From contig CM082591.2 of the NCBI GenBank assembly GCA_040954595.2, forward strand, positions 6,572,001-6,636,000: 64,000 nucleotides of DNA, read 5' to 3'. Of this stretch, positions 1 through 10,318 are shown piece after piece (the stretch's first letter is position 1; the number at the start of each line of letters is the position of its first letter). The translations under genes and the position numbers were made by a program. The notes below the pieces were generated by a model. It was not told the origin of the DNA. It worked only from the letters and a program-made list of their open reading frames with translations, and did no database searches. Source of the stretch: Balanoglossus misakiensis (lineage: Eukaryota; Hemichordata).

Positions 1-488
1 TTGTCAATGGGAGGGTTTATGTTGTGGATTACCATGGACACTGTATTCATATCTACGACCAAGATGGAAATCATATCAAATCATTTGGGAGTTATGGAAG
101 TAAGGAGGGTGAGTTTAACTATCCATGGTTTGTCTGCATTGACGACAAAGGCAATGTCCATGTATCAGATACCGGAAACCATCGAATTCAAGTGTTCGAT
201 GGTGATGGTTACTTCCTGTATACATTCGGCTCTTGCGGAAGTGGAGATGGTCAGCTGAGTTCCCCCCGCGGAGTGGCTGTGGATAAACGCGGCTATGTGT
301 ATGTCTCAGATAAAGGAAATAACAGAGTTGTCAAATATCAATCTGGGGGGAAATTTGTCTGTCGTGTTGACAGTAACGATGATGGACTCAATGCACCCCA
401 AGGTATCTGTGTAACGGATGATGAACCACTTTGTAAGGTTCTGGTCGTTGACTATGGAAACCACTGTGTAAAGGTATTCGCGCAGTAA
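1..488 (+). CDS. TRIM-NHL protein, C-terminal fragment cut by window start (copy 0)
   Basis: The open frame runs from base 3 to the TAA at 486-488 with no start inside the window. It encodes the second half of an NHL beta-propeller: the end of blade 3 (VNGRVYVVD), then blades 4, 5 and 6, ending CVKVFAQ. The blades have the usual G-x-x-G, P-x-G-V and D-x-x-N-x-R marks. The stop and the following sequence (ataagtgtccataagact) match the ends of the genes at 6228, 10319 and 13441, so this is the last part of another member of the same array, probably type B. NHL propellers in TRIM proteins bind RNA or protein partners. The RING, B-box and coiled-coil parts would lie to the left of the window. Confidence 0.85.
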   Translation, partial: VNGRVYVVDYHGHCIHIYDQDGNHIKSFGSYGSKEGEFNYPWFVCIDDKGNVHVSDTGNHRIQVFDGDGYFLYTFGSCGSGDGQLSSPRGVAVDKRGYVYVSDKGNNRVVKYQSGGKFVCRVDSNDDGLNAPQGICVTDDEPLCKVLVVDYGNHCVKVFAQ

Positions 489-1440
489 ATAAGTGTCCAT
501 AAGACTCCCTGTATTAACAAACAAGCTTTACAAACAACTGTCCCAGTGCCTGATGTCAAAGAAGCAAAATCCGCAACTGTTGACATTAGTGAGAAGATGA
601 ACTCTGGTCTTTCACCTTCGAATGCATAAGCGATAGAAATAGTGTACCAAAGTGACAATTTTAATTTTCCCCAAAAAAATGTAAACATTGGAAATTATAG
701 TTCCATTTCTACTCTATGTAACACAGTTTTCTTTTTTTTTCAAATTCGAGCGGAAAAGCTGTATTTTCCTAGAAATATTCACACAAATAATCTGTCTCAA
801 CCAATCAAGTTTGGTATGAATATTCCAACACTCTCTGTATTAACTTGGAAGCACTGTTTTGTATATTGATTCTTTTTAAAGTTGTTTTAGTTTTTTATAA
901 ATTTCAAATTTTCAACATCAGTGTCCTACTGGAAATACTATTGCGTTTGATGTATTGCATAGATATAATAAAATCAACAAAATTTAAATATCAACATGTG
1001 AGTGTCTATCAAAATAAAAGAAGCCAAGGTACAGCTATGGGACCGAAGTAGATTTTCGTATGTATTTTTAGATACACCCCCCCCCCCCCCCCTCCTAAGC
1101 GAAGCGTCAAACGCGCTGGGTGTTTGATGTCGACTACATGGTAAAAAGTTACACTTTTCCCCGGCTTTCGGCGATATGCCACAGGTATATGAAATAGTCC
1201 AATTGTGACCACGGTGATAATTGTTGGCACTGTGCAATGGGCGGCTTCTTGAAATACTCAGAGATGCAGATTTCCCGCAGACCTGATAAACATTCTGAGA
1301 ATTGCGTTTATATCTTTGGGCTTTATACCTGGAAAGCCCTACTCAGGGAAAAGTAACAAATAAAACAAGTAAACGATATACATGTAGTGAGAACAGTAGA
1401 CCCAGAATTTTGGATAGAAAAACCATCTGTGTCATTGGAG
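489..1440 (+). repeat. Array 3' flanking block, copy 0 (likely 3' UTR and spacer)
   Basis: This stretch has no convincing gene. It recurs after B1 (8478-9430), in shorter form after A2 (12653-13240) and after B2 (15691-16330). Candidate polyadenylation signals AATAAA lie at 967-972 and 1013-1018, so the first 500-550 bases are plausibly 3' UTR. A poly(C) run follows at about 1079-1092 and differs in length in each copy. Short ORFs here are not conserved in frame between copies. Confidence 0.7.
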
Positions 1441-1839
1441 TGTGTTCATATTTAAAGGTCACCGTATAGGCTCACCAGTCGCCAGGGAAAGACTCATGCC
1501 GTTGGCCGTCTATGAAGTCTGCAGACGGACTAGATTCTGATGATAGACAAATCTGATTCATGCATCAATCCCGTGTGTTCATATTTAAAGGTCACCGTAT
1601 AGGCTCACCAGTCGCCAGGGAAAGACTCATGCCGTTGGCCGTCTATGAAGTCTGCAGACGGACTAGATTCTGATGATAGACAAATCTGATTCATGCATCA
1701 ATCCCGTGTGTTCATATTTAAAGGTCACCGTATAGGCTCACCAGTCGCCTGGGAAAGACTCATGCCGTTGGCCATCTATAAAGTCTGCAGGCGGAATAGA
1801 TTCTGATGATAGACAAATCTGATTCATGCATCAATCCCG
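1441..1839 (+). repeat. 133-bp tandem repeat, three copies
   Basis: The same 133-base unit, beginning tgtgttcatatttaaaggtc, starts at 1441, 1574 and 1707. The first two copies look identical by eye and the third carries a few changes. The paralogous place after B1 (about 9433-9566) holds only one copy. No coding sense is seen. It lies about 1 kb upstream of the A1 start codon. Confidence 0.9.
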
Positions 1840-2724
1840 TGAGAGACAAACAGAAAGAAAAAAACCAACCTATACATTTGTCCCAACCCCCAATAAAATC
1901 ACACAACAGAGGGCAGGCGTGACAGCCCTGATAACCCCAGGACTTCAGGTCAAAGAAACGGATCGATATGTGTTCACTTGCCCACTCCACACTCTATATG
2001 TACCAAAGAATTGATTACATCATCGCCCAGATTCCTCCGGGTTTATTTGCATAAACGCGCCGCTGAATACTGGAAGGTGGCCCAGTGGGTAGTCTGTTAG
2101 GGATTCATTGTATTACGCTGAGATTCTACATGTGTAGGACGATCATAATATTATAAGCACTATTTCACATATTCTGTCAAGATCTTCTCTCTACGATTCA
2201 CATTCTGGACAAATTTTTATCATATTTGTCGTTTACAGTGAAGGTGGCTGCAATGCGGACAGCGACTTAGTAATGTATAAGGGCATTTCATTCATGCAGC
2301 ACTCAGCTTGCGTCTGACACAACTTTCGTTGAATGAGCATGTACAATGTATATGCATGTTATTAGAATCTGCACGGAGGCGTTGAAATGCAATACATTAT
2401 TAAGGCCAGTTATCGGCTGGTTGGATTGATTGATGCTGATAGTGGCAGCTCAATGTTTAAAGACTCGAAACTGTTAAAACAAGAACTAGCTAGGTTACAC
2501 AGGCATCTGTGAATTGACGAGTATCTTTATATAGACCTACGTGTAGTATGCAGTCCAAAGATCAAAACGAAAAGTTTGTCCAACTCAATACTGCCTAGCT
2601 ACTGGACTTTAGTTTGCCACGCCTACATACTACAGTATCACGTACGCAGAGTCAATTCATAAGCAAATCACATGACTTCAGAGAGACAGGTACAAACTGG
2701 CGCACAATCTAGGCGTTCACCAAA
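1840..2724 (+). promoter_or_regulatory. Upstream region of A1, conserved with upstream of A2
   Basis: This spacer is colinear with 9567-10318 in front of A2, apart from about 100 bases near 2413-2555 missing there. It holds no ORF of note. The last 100 bases before the ATG are well conserved between A1 and A2, so core promoter and 5' UTR probably lie here. I see no clear TATA box. Confidence 0.4.
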
Positions 2725-4985
2725 ATGGCTACAAAGGCGACCACCTTTCTGGAGGAAATCAACGAGAATTTTCTCCTCTGTAGTGTATGCTCACAGCGAT
2801 ACCAGAATGCTAAGCTTCTACCGTGTCTGCACACTTTCTGTGAGCCGTGTCTGGGTAAGCTGGCCGGGGGAGGCCGGTCTGTGACCTGCCCGGAGTGTCG
2901 GCGATCACACCTACTGCCCGCCGACGGTACAGCCGGCCTAGACAACAACCCGTTCTTGAACGATTTGGTGGACTTGTTCAAGAAACGAGGTGACAAGCAA
3001 GAAGATCTGGCGAAATGTGAAGGCTGCAAGCAAGGGGATCAGGTGAAGCACTGCGTGGAGTGTGCCATCGCCATATGCTCCGCGTGTGAAGCCACGCACA
3101 AGGTGCTTCCGCTGACGAGATCCCACCGCCTGATTTCCCTTGACGAGTATCTCTCGGCCAAGTCCTCCGACCCGGCGTCAGTGCAGCCTCCGATCTACTG
3201 CACCAAGCACCCAAACTACGAGATCGAATTCTACTGCGATACATGCGACGCGGCCATCTGTCTGAAGTGTACCGTGTTGGAACATCCAATGACACAGCAC
3301 AAATACAGGTGCGTCAAAGATGCCGCCACAGACTACACCAAGCATCTGGCGGCCATGATTGACAAAGTGAAAATGAAAGAAACCGAAGCAAACGACAGCA
3401 AAACTGCCGTGACCTTGCAATCCCTGGATACGTGCTTCAAGAAAGAAACCAAGAAACTGAAAGATCACACTCAGAAAACCATAACAGAAACGACTCGTCT
3501 TATTACAGAAGATGACGACAAACTTCAGACAGACAAGTTGAGAGTCCAGAGAGGGTGACAGAGAGTAGAAACGGAACAATGACTTTGAAAACGGGTGTGT
3601 CGAAGACTAAAACGGATGATGAAGATAACACCGTAGCCACGGCAACGGGAGACAACAGAACGCACGGTTCAGATTCTACCGACGCGGTCAAATCGGAATC
3701 GAAGGAAGTTGAGAGTCCAGAGATTGTGAAAGAGAGTAAAAACGGAACAATGACTTTTAAGACGATTGTGTCGAAGACTCGAACGGATGATGGAGATAAC
3801 ACAGTATCCACGGCAACGGGAGACAACAGAACGCACGATTCAGCTTCTACCGACGCGGTCAAATCGGAATCGAAGGAAGTTGAGAGTCCAGAGATTGTGA
3901 AAGAGAGTAAAAACGGAACAATGACTTTGAAGACGCGCGTGTCCAAGACTCGAACGGATGATGAAGATAACACCGTAGCCACGGCAACAGGAGACAACAA
4001 AACGCACGGTTCAGCTTCTACCGACGCGGTCAAAACGAAGGGATTTGATGGTGTGGAGAGGGTGAAAGTGAGTAAAAACGAAACAACGACTTTGGAGACT
4101 CCAATCCGTAAGAAACCTGTACAGGGATCACCAGTTAGAAGTAATGTGGTCCCTAAGAAAGGGTTGATATGTAAATTTGGGGAGGAGGGTTCAGGGGTTG
4201 GTCGGCTGAAGGAGCCTTATGGGGTAACACTTTCAAGAACAGGAGATGCGTTAGTTTGTGACTTTCGTAATCATAGATTGCAATCTTTCTGTGTGGGTGG
4301 AAAACAGCAGAAAATATTCCAATTTGGAAATTTGGGTAATGCATTTCAGCCAAAAGTTGCAGCTGTGTCAGTGGATGGAAATGTTTTCACAACAGATGAA
4401 GGAGATGAGCAGGTAATTGTCTGTGACGAGAATGGCAAACTGATCAGGTGTTTTGGGAAGGGAAAGATTAAATGGCCGATCGGTATTGGTATAAGTCCTG
4501 TCAATGGGAGGGTTTATGTTGTGGATATCCATGGACACTGTATTCACATCTACGACCAAGATGGAAATCATATCAAATCATTTGGGAGAAGGGGAAGTAA
4601 GGAGGATGAGTTTATCCGTCCATGGTTTGTCTGCTTAGACGACAAAGGCAATGTCTATGTATCAGATGCTTGGAACCATCGAATTCAAGTGTTCGATGGG
4701 GATGGTCACTTCCTGTATACATTCGGGTCCACAGGAAGTGGAGATGGTCAGCTGTTTCAACCCCGCGGAGTGGCTGTGGATAAACGCGGCTATGTGTATG
4801 TCTCAGATTACGGCAATAACAGAATTGTCAAATATGAATCTGGGGGGAAATTTGTCTGTCGTGTTGACAGTGACAATGATGGACTTAGACATCCCCGAGG
4901 TATCTGTGTAACCGACGACGAACCGTTCGGCAAAGTAGTAGTTGTTGATGGAGGCAACAATTGTGTCAAAGTGTTTGCACAGTAG
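2725..4985 (+). pseudogene. TRIM-NHL type A1, broken by deletion and frameshift
   Basis: The ATG at 2725 (aaaATGG) matches the A2 start. The first frame gives an intact C3HC4 RING (Cys19, Cys22, Cys34, His36, Cys39, Cys42, Cys55, Cys58), two B-boxes and the start of the coiled coil, then stops at 3556-3558. The NHL half continues in another frame, open from about 3537 to the TAG at 4983-4985, with three 57-residue repeats and a complete six-blade propeller. Compared with A2, about 410 bases are missing between 3533 and 3537. They held the rest of the coiled coil and the following linker. The net shift is not a multiple of three and I see no splice pair that would repair it. Its 3' end after the TAG differs from every other array member. 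It could still make a truncated RING/B-box protein of 277 aa. A sequencing error is unlikely, since a whole segment is missing. Confidence 0.8.
3570..4035 (+). repeat. 171-bp in-frame repeats in the A1 linker
   Basis: A unit of 171 bases (57 codons) starts at 3570, 3741 and 3912, each beginning aacggaacaatgact. The third unit is cut short near 4035. The encoded unit starts NGTMT and contains KTRTDD, TATGDN and DAVKSESKEVESP, so it is rich in Thr, Ser, Asp and Lys and probably disordered. A2 has about two units, so copy number varies between paralogues. Confidence 0.9.
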
Positions 4986-6227
4986 AAAACGAATGACAAC
5001 ATTACTGATCGAAAAACAAAACACAGATAACACTATGATTTTGTTAACGCTGGGTGTTTGCATTTTGAATACAGTGTAAAAAGGAAGAGTTGAATTAGCA
5101 TTCTCGACACAGACAACTATCTCGATATTCTGGCAGTTGACATCTTCCCCGCATGCGCAGTGTGGTGCAGTAACACGAGCCTGAGGGATGATCCGTGAGG
5201 CCTGATGACCACGCCTTTTTCTTTTTCATTATAAAGAAAATAAGTTTTGATATTTTTAGTTGTTATATATTTAGAAGCATTTGATTATAGAGATACATGT
5301 ATTATTTCCTGTAACGTCATAAAATTCATGTCATGGCATTGTTGGGATATCGGTAGAAGGGTTTGCGCACCATCATAGGTATGGAAAAACAGAGTAAAGA
5401 ATTCTCAACGGATTTTTTATTATTGTACCAAATGTCTAGATGTTTGTGGTTTTCCTTTCGCTTTAAAGTGACAAAGTCGCACTTTTTGACATTATTCGAT
5501 TATTCCGGTTATCTTATTTTGGTGGCTTACTATGTACGCGGAAACGCGTAAAATACTTCAGTTTTGACGTTTAACTACCATGTTAATTCATTTCAGTGCA
5601 GTTGTGAATTGATATTGGTGACTGAGAACATGAAACCAATTAGGCACATTGGTCGCACAAATCTGACAATGCCAAACGGAAATATTTTCAATTTTAGCAA
5701 TGATTACCATTGTTTTCTCACAGCCCGCCATTTTCAAATAAAATTCCACATTCAAACTGAAAAAAATTGTGTTTCTGAATCATTTCTCCTCTGCAAAACA
5801 TAATCTAAATACATACATGTTTAAAAGCCATGCATGTGGAAATAAATGCGATGGATTCATGGACACGAAAACAGACAAATATCTTTTCCACATTTCGAAA
5901 AAAAAAGAAATTTTGCTACAAAATGTATTTATAAGCTGCTGTTGTCTGCGCGCAAAATTGTTGATGACAGTGTTGGCACAGCTCGGGAATCATGATCAGG
6001 AAGAATAAGATACAACGTACATGTGCAGTTCTGAAGGTCATATGAGGTCACGTCGGGTCATTTAAAAGTTCACCTGAGGACAACGAATATTATTCTTTTG
6101 ATTTGTGTTCACGAATCTAAGATTTCAGAAAATCTAAACCCCACGATCCACAAAAGAAAGACCATAGTATAGCCCCTTTCGTAGAAATACGTTGTCAATG
6201 CACAGTTCGTAGAATTTTGGTCACGTG
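4986..6227 (+). other. Spacer between A1 and B1; nothing coding seen
   Basis: This is AT-rich DNA whose first kilobase has no counterpart after the other array genes. Its last 230 bases resemble 13241-13440 upstream of B2. A CACGTG E-box at 6222-6227 abuts the B1 ATG and is kept in B2 at 13435-13440. Short ORFs here look like chance. Confidence 0.5.
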
Positions 6228-8477
6228 ATGGTAACTAGCCAGGTCACGAGTCCAGTAAACAGACGATCAACAAACAGCGCGATCATGGCTGCCAAGGATT
6301 CCGGGGTTGCAACGGAAATCGACGAGAATTTCCTCCTCTGTGCTGTCTGTTCAGAGACGTACAAGAATGCGAAAATACTACCGTGTCTACACACCTTCTG
6401 CGAGCCGTGTCTGGGTAAACTGGCAGAGAAAACTCATGGTGCTGTAAACTGTCCAATATGTCGGCGGTCCCACGAGCTTCCGGGTAATGGCGTGTCCGGC
6501 TTCGACACCAGCGGTTTTCTGAACGATTTGGTTGAACTGCTCAATAAACGAGACACTTCGACGTCAAAGATGAAGTGTGAACTGTGCGAGCAGGGCGTTC
6601 GGACCATGCACTGTGTCGAGTGTTCGTTCGAAATGTGTGATGCTTGTGTCAAGGGACATGAAAAAGTCCCGACGACGAAACTGCACCGGCTCGTTTCACT
6701 GGTCGAATACAACACCGCCAAGTCGGTTGACCCCGCCTCCGTTCAGCCACCGGTCTACTGCAGCAAACACCCAGACTACAAGATCGAATTCCACTGCGAT
6801 ACATGCGACAAGGCGATCTGTCTGAAGTGCACGGCGTTGGATCATTGCAAACCCGATCACCAGTACCGTTGTGTGAAACAGGCAGCCGAAGCCTACACCG
6901 AAGATTTGCTAACGACCATTGACAAAGTGAAAACGAAAGAAACTCAGGTCAGTGAGAGCACGATAGCTGTTACCCAAGTATCGACATCCTTAGACGAGAG
7001 CTTCAGGAGAGAAGGCGACCAACTGAGAGAACACATCCGTAAAACAATCGAAGAACTCACTCGTCTGATTCAAGAAAACGGCGACAAACTTCTGAAAGAA
7101 CTGAAAGACGAATACGACAGGCGAAAATTGAATTTAAACGCGCAGCTGAAAGAAATGGAAGTTTGCCAGAATGATCTGTCGCACGCGAGAGAATACGCCG
7201 AGAAACTGGTTCACCATGGCAACGCTACGCAGCTGATGACGACAAAGAAAGGGATAGTCAGTCAGATGACAGAATTGCTGAAATTAGAGACAGAAACCGA
7301 ACCGATAGAGAGCGACTACCTGAAGTTCGAACCGTGTGATGATTTCTGTACGGAGAAGAAGCTAGGAGCGATAGAGACCACTGCAGTTGCCTATGAAATA
7401 GTGGATGCTCCAAAATTCACAAGAATTGACGAAGAAATCTGCGTCACAATGACGTCACCGGATAAGACAAAAATCGACAAAGTTAACGCTGTCTTGACAT
7501 CAGGAGAAAAAGTGGAAGTCAGCGATAATAACGACGGGACTCTGAGTTTGAAAACTCGTGCAAACACGGAAGGCGAACATGAACTGTCAGTGTCGGTACG
7601 TAAGAAAGTAGTACGGGGTTCACCGGTTAGAATTAAAGTTATTCTTAAGAAGGGGTTGGTGTGTAAATTTGGGGAGAAGGGTACAGGGGTTGGTCAGCTG
7701 AAGGATCCATGTGGGGTAACCCTCACAAGAACAGGAGATGCGTTAGTTTCTGACTTTGATAATCATAGATTGCAATCTTTCAGTGTGGGTGGAACACAGC
7801 AGAAAATGTTCCAATTTGGAAATTTGGGTAATGCATTTCTACCAAACGATGCAGCTGTGTCAGTGGATGGAAATGTTTTCACAACAGATCAAGGAAATAA
7901 GCAGGTAATTGTCTGTGACGAGAATGGCAAACTGATCAAGTGTTTTGGGAAGGGAAAGATTAAATTGCCGATCGGTATTGGCATAAGTCTTGTCAATGGG
8001 AGGGTTTATGTTGTGGATCTCCATGGACACTGTATTCACATCTACGACCAGGATGGAAATCATATCAAATCATTTGGGAGAGAGGGAAGTAAGGATGGTG
8101 AGTTTTACTACCCACGGTTTGTCTGCATTGACGACAAAGGCAATGTCTATGTATCAGATACTTTGAACCACCGAATTCAAGTGTTCGATGGTGATGGTTA
8201 CTTCCTGTGTACATTCGGCTCCAAAGGAAGTGGAGATGGTCAGCTGAGTTACCCCCGTGGAGTGGCTGTGGATAAACACGGCTATGTGTATGTCTCAGAC
8301 TGGGGCAATAAAAGAATTCTCAAATATGAATCTGGGGGGAAATTTGTCTGTCGTGTTGACAGTGACGACGATGGACTCAATAAACCCTATGGTATCTGTG
8401 TAACGGATGATGAACCACTTTGTAAGGTTCTGGTTGCTGACTGTGGAAACCAATGTGTAAATGTATTCGCGCAGTAA
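6228..8477 (+). CDS. TRIM-NHL protein, type B1 (RING, B-boxes, coiled coil, filamin, NHL)
   Basis: This is a single-exon gene of 749 codons from the ATG at 6228. A second strong ATG at 6285 lines up with the start of the A genes and would give 730 aa. I prefer 6228 because the only two B1/B2 differences in the 57 extra bases are synonymous. Domain order: C3HC4 RING at about residues 38-80, two zinc-binding B-boxes (about 120-225), coiled coil to about 350, a filamin/ABP280-type repeat (about 390-480, ending VRGSPVRIKV), then six NHL blades to the C-terminus. The family acts as E3 ubiquitin ligases, with the propeller binding RNA or protein, usually in the cytoplasm. The RING zinc ligands are intact, so activity is likely. 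Candidate polyadenylation signal at 8962-8967. Confidence 0.9.
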   Translation: MVTSQVTSPVNRRSTNSAIMAAKDSGVATEIDENFLLCAVCSETYKNAKILPCLHTFCEPCLGKLAEKTHGAVNCPICRRSHELPGNGVSGFDTSGFLNDLVELLNKRDTSTSKMKCELCEQGVRTMHCVECSFEMCDACVKGHEKVPTTKLHRLVSLVEYNTAKSVDPASVQPPVYCSKHPDYKIEFHCDTCDKAICLKCTALDHCKPDHQYRCVKQAAEAYTEDLLTTIDKVKTKETQVSESTIAVTQVSTSLDESFRREGDQLREHIRKTIEELTRLIQENGDKLLKELKDEYDRRKLNLNAQLKEMEVCQNDLSHAREYAEKLVHHGNATQLMTTKKGIVSQMTELLKLETETEPIESDYLKFEPCDDFCTEKKLGAIETTAVAYEIVDAPKFTRIDEEICVTMTSPDKTKIDKVNAVLTSGEKVEVSDNNDGTLSLKTRANTEGEHELSVSVRKKVVRGSPVRIKVILKKGLVCKFGEKGTGVGQLKDPCGVTLTRTGDALVSDFDNHRLQSFSVGGTQQKMFQFGNLGNAFLPNDAAVSVDGNVFTTDQGNKQVIVCDENGKLIKCFGKGKIKLPIGIGISLVNGRVYVVDLHGHCIHIYDQDGNHIKSFGREGSKDGEFYYPRFVCIDDKGNVYVSDTLNHRIQVFDGDGYFLCTFGSKGSGDGQLSYPRGVAVDKHGYVYVSDWGNKRILKYESGGKFVCRVDSDDDGLNKPYGICVTDDEPLCKVLVADCGNQCVNVFAQ

Positions 8478-9430
8478 ATAAGTGTCCATAAGACTTCCTG
8501 TATTAACAAACAAGCTTTACAAACAACTGTCCCAGTGGGTGATGTCAAAGAAGCAAAATCCGCAACTGTTGACATTAGAGAGAAGATGAACTCTGGTCTT
8601 TCACCTTCGAATGCATAAGCCATAGAAATAGTGGACCAAAGTGACAATTTTAATTTTCAAAAAAAATGTAAACATTGGAAATTATAGTTCCATTTCTACT
8701 CTATGTAACACAGTTTGCTTTTCTTTTTTTTCAAATTCGAGCGGAAAAGCTGTATTTTCCTAGAAATATTCACACAAATAATCTGTATCAACCAATCAAG
8801 TTTGGTATGAGTATTCCGACACTCTCTGTATTAACTTGGAAGCACTGTTATGTATATTGATTCTTTCTTAAAGTTGTTCTAGTTCTTTTTTATAAATTTC
8901 AAATTTTCAACATCAGTGTCCTACTGGAAATACTATTGCGTTTGATGTATTGCATAAATATAATAAAATCAACAAAATTTAAATATCAACATGTGAGTGT
9001 CTATCAAAATAAAAGAAACCAAAGGACAGCTATGGGACCGAAGCAGATTTTCGTTTGTATTTCTAGATATAACCCCCCCCCCCCCCCACCAGCGAAGCGT
9101 CAAACAAGCTGGGTGTTTGATGTCGACTACATGGTAAAAATGTTACACTTTTACACGGCTTTCGGCGATATGCCACAGGTATATGAAATAGTCCAATTGT
9201 GACCACGGTGATAATTTTTGGCACTGTGCATTGGGCGGCTTCTTGAAATACTAGAAATGCAGATTTCCCGCAGACCTGATAAACTTTCTGAGAATTGCGT
9301 TTATATCTTCGGGCTTTGAACCTGGAAAGCCCTACTCAGGGAAAACTAACAAATAAAACAAGTAAAAGATATACATGTAGTGAGAACAGTAAATCCAGAA
9401 TTTTGTATAGAAAAACCATCTGTGCCTTTG
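8478..9430 (+). repeat. Array 3' flanking block, copy after B1
   Basis: This is colinear with 489-1440 with small indels, including a poly(C) run near 9073-9087. It probably contains the B1 3' UTR (AATAAA at 8962-8967). No gene is seen. Confidence 0.7.
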
Positions 9431-10318
9431 GAGTGTGTTCATATTTAAAGGTCACCGTATAGGCTCACCAGTCGCCAGGGACAGACTCATGTCGTTGGCC
9501 ATCTGTAAAGTCTGCAGACGGACTAGATTCTGATGATAGACAAATCTGATTCATGCATCAATCCCGTGAGAGACAAACAGAAAGCAAAAAACAACCTATA
9601 CATTTGTCCCAACCCCCAATAAAATCACACAACAGAGGGCAGGCGTGACAGCCCTGATAACCCCAGGACTTCAGGTCAAAGAAACGGATCGATATGTGTT
9701 CACTTGTCCACTCGACATGTACCAAAGAATTGATTACATCATCGCCCAGATTCCTCCGGGTTTATTTGCATAAACGCGCCGCTGAATACTGGAAGGTGGC
9801 CCTGTGGCTAGTCTGTTAGGGATTCATTGTATAACACAGAGATTCTACATGTGTAGGACGATCATAATATTATAAGCACTATTTCACATATTCTGTCGAG
9901 ATCTTCACTCTACGATTCACATTCTTCACAAATGTTCATCATATTTGTCGTTTACAGTGAAGGTGGCTGCAATGCGGACAGCGACTTAGCAATGTCACTG
10001 GCGATAATGGCATTTCATTCATGCAGCACTCAGCTTGCGTCTGACACAACTTTCGTGGTATGAGCATGTACAATGTATATGCATGTTATTAGAATCTGCA
10101 CGGAGGCGTTGTAATGCAATAAATTATTAAGGCCAGTTATCGGCTGGTCCAAAGATCAAAACGAAAAGTTTGTCCAACTCAATAGTGCCTAGCTACTGGA
10201 CTTTAGTTTGCCTCGCCTACATACTACAGTATCACGTACACAGAGTCAATTCGTATGCAAATCACATGACTCCAGATAGACAGGTACAAACTGGCGCACA
10301 ATCTAGCCGTTCACCAAA
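9431..10318 (+). promoter_or_regulatory. Upstream region of A2
   Basis: It contains one copy of the 133-bp unit found three times at 1441-1839, then sequence colinear with 1840-2724. A block of about 100 bases present before A1 is absent near 10147. No gene is seen. The bases just before the ATG at 10319 match those before A1. Confidence 0.4.

Noticed and set aside
1441-1839. CRISPR-like array
   Set aside because: The 133-bp units adjoin directly without spacers, and the genome is eukaryotic.
2725-4985. A1 as two separate genes (RING/B-box protein and NHL protein)
   Set aside because: The second frame has no good ATG near its start, and alignment with A2 shows one gene with a deletion.
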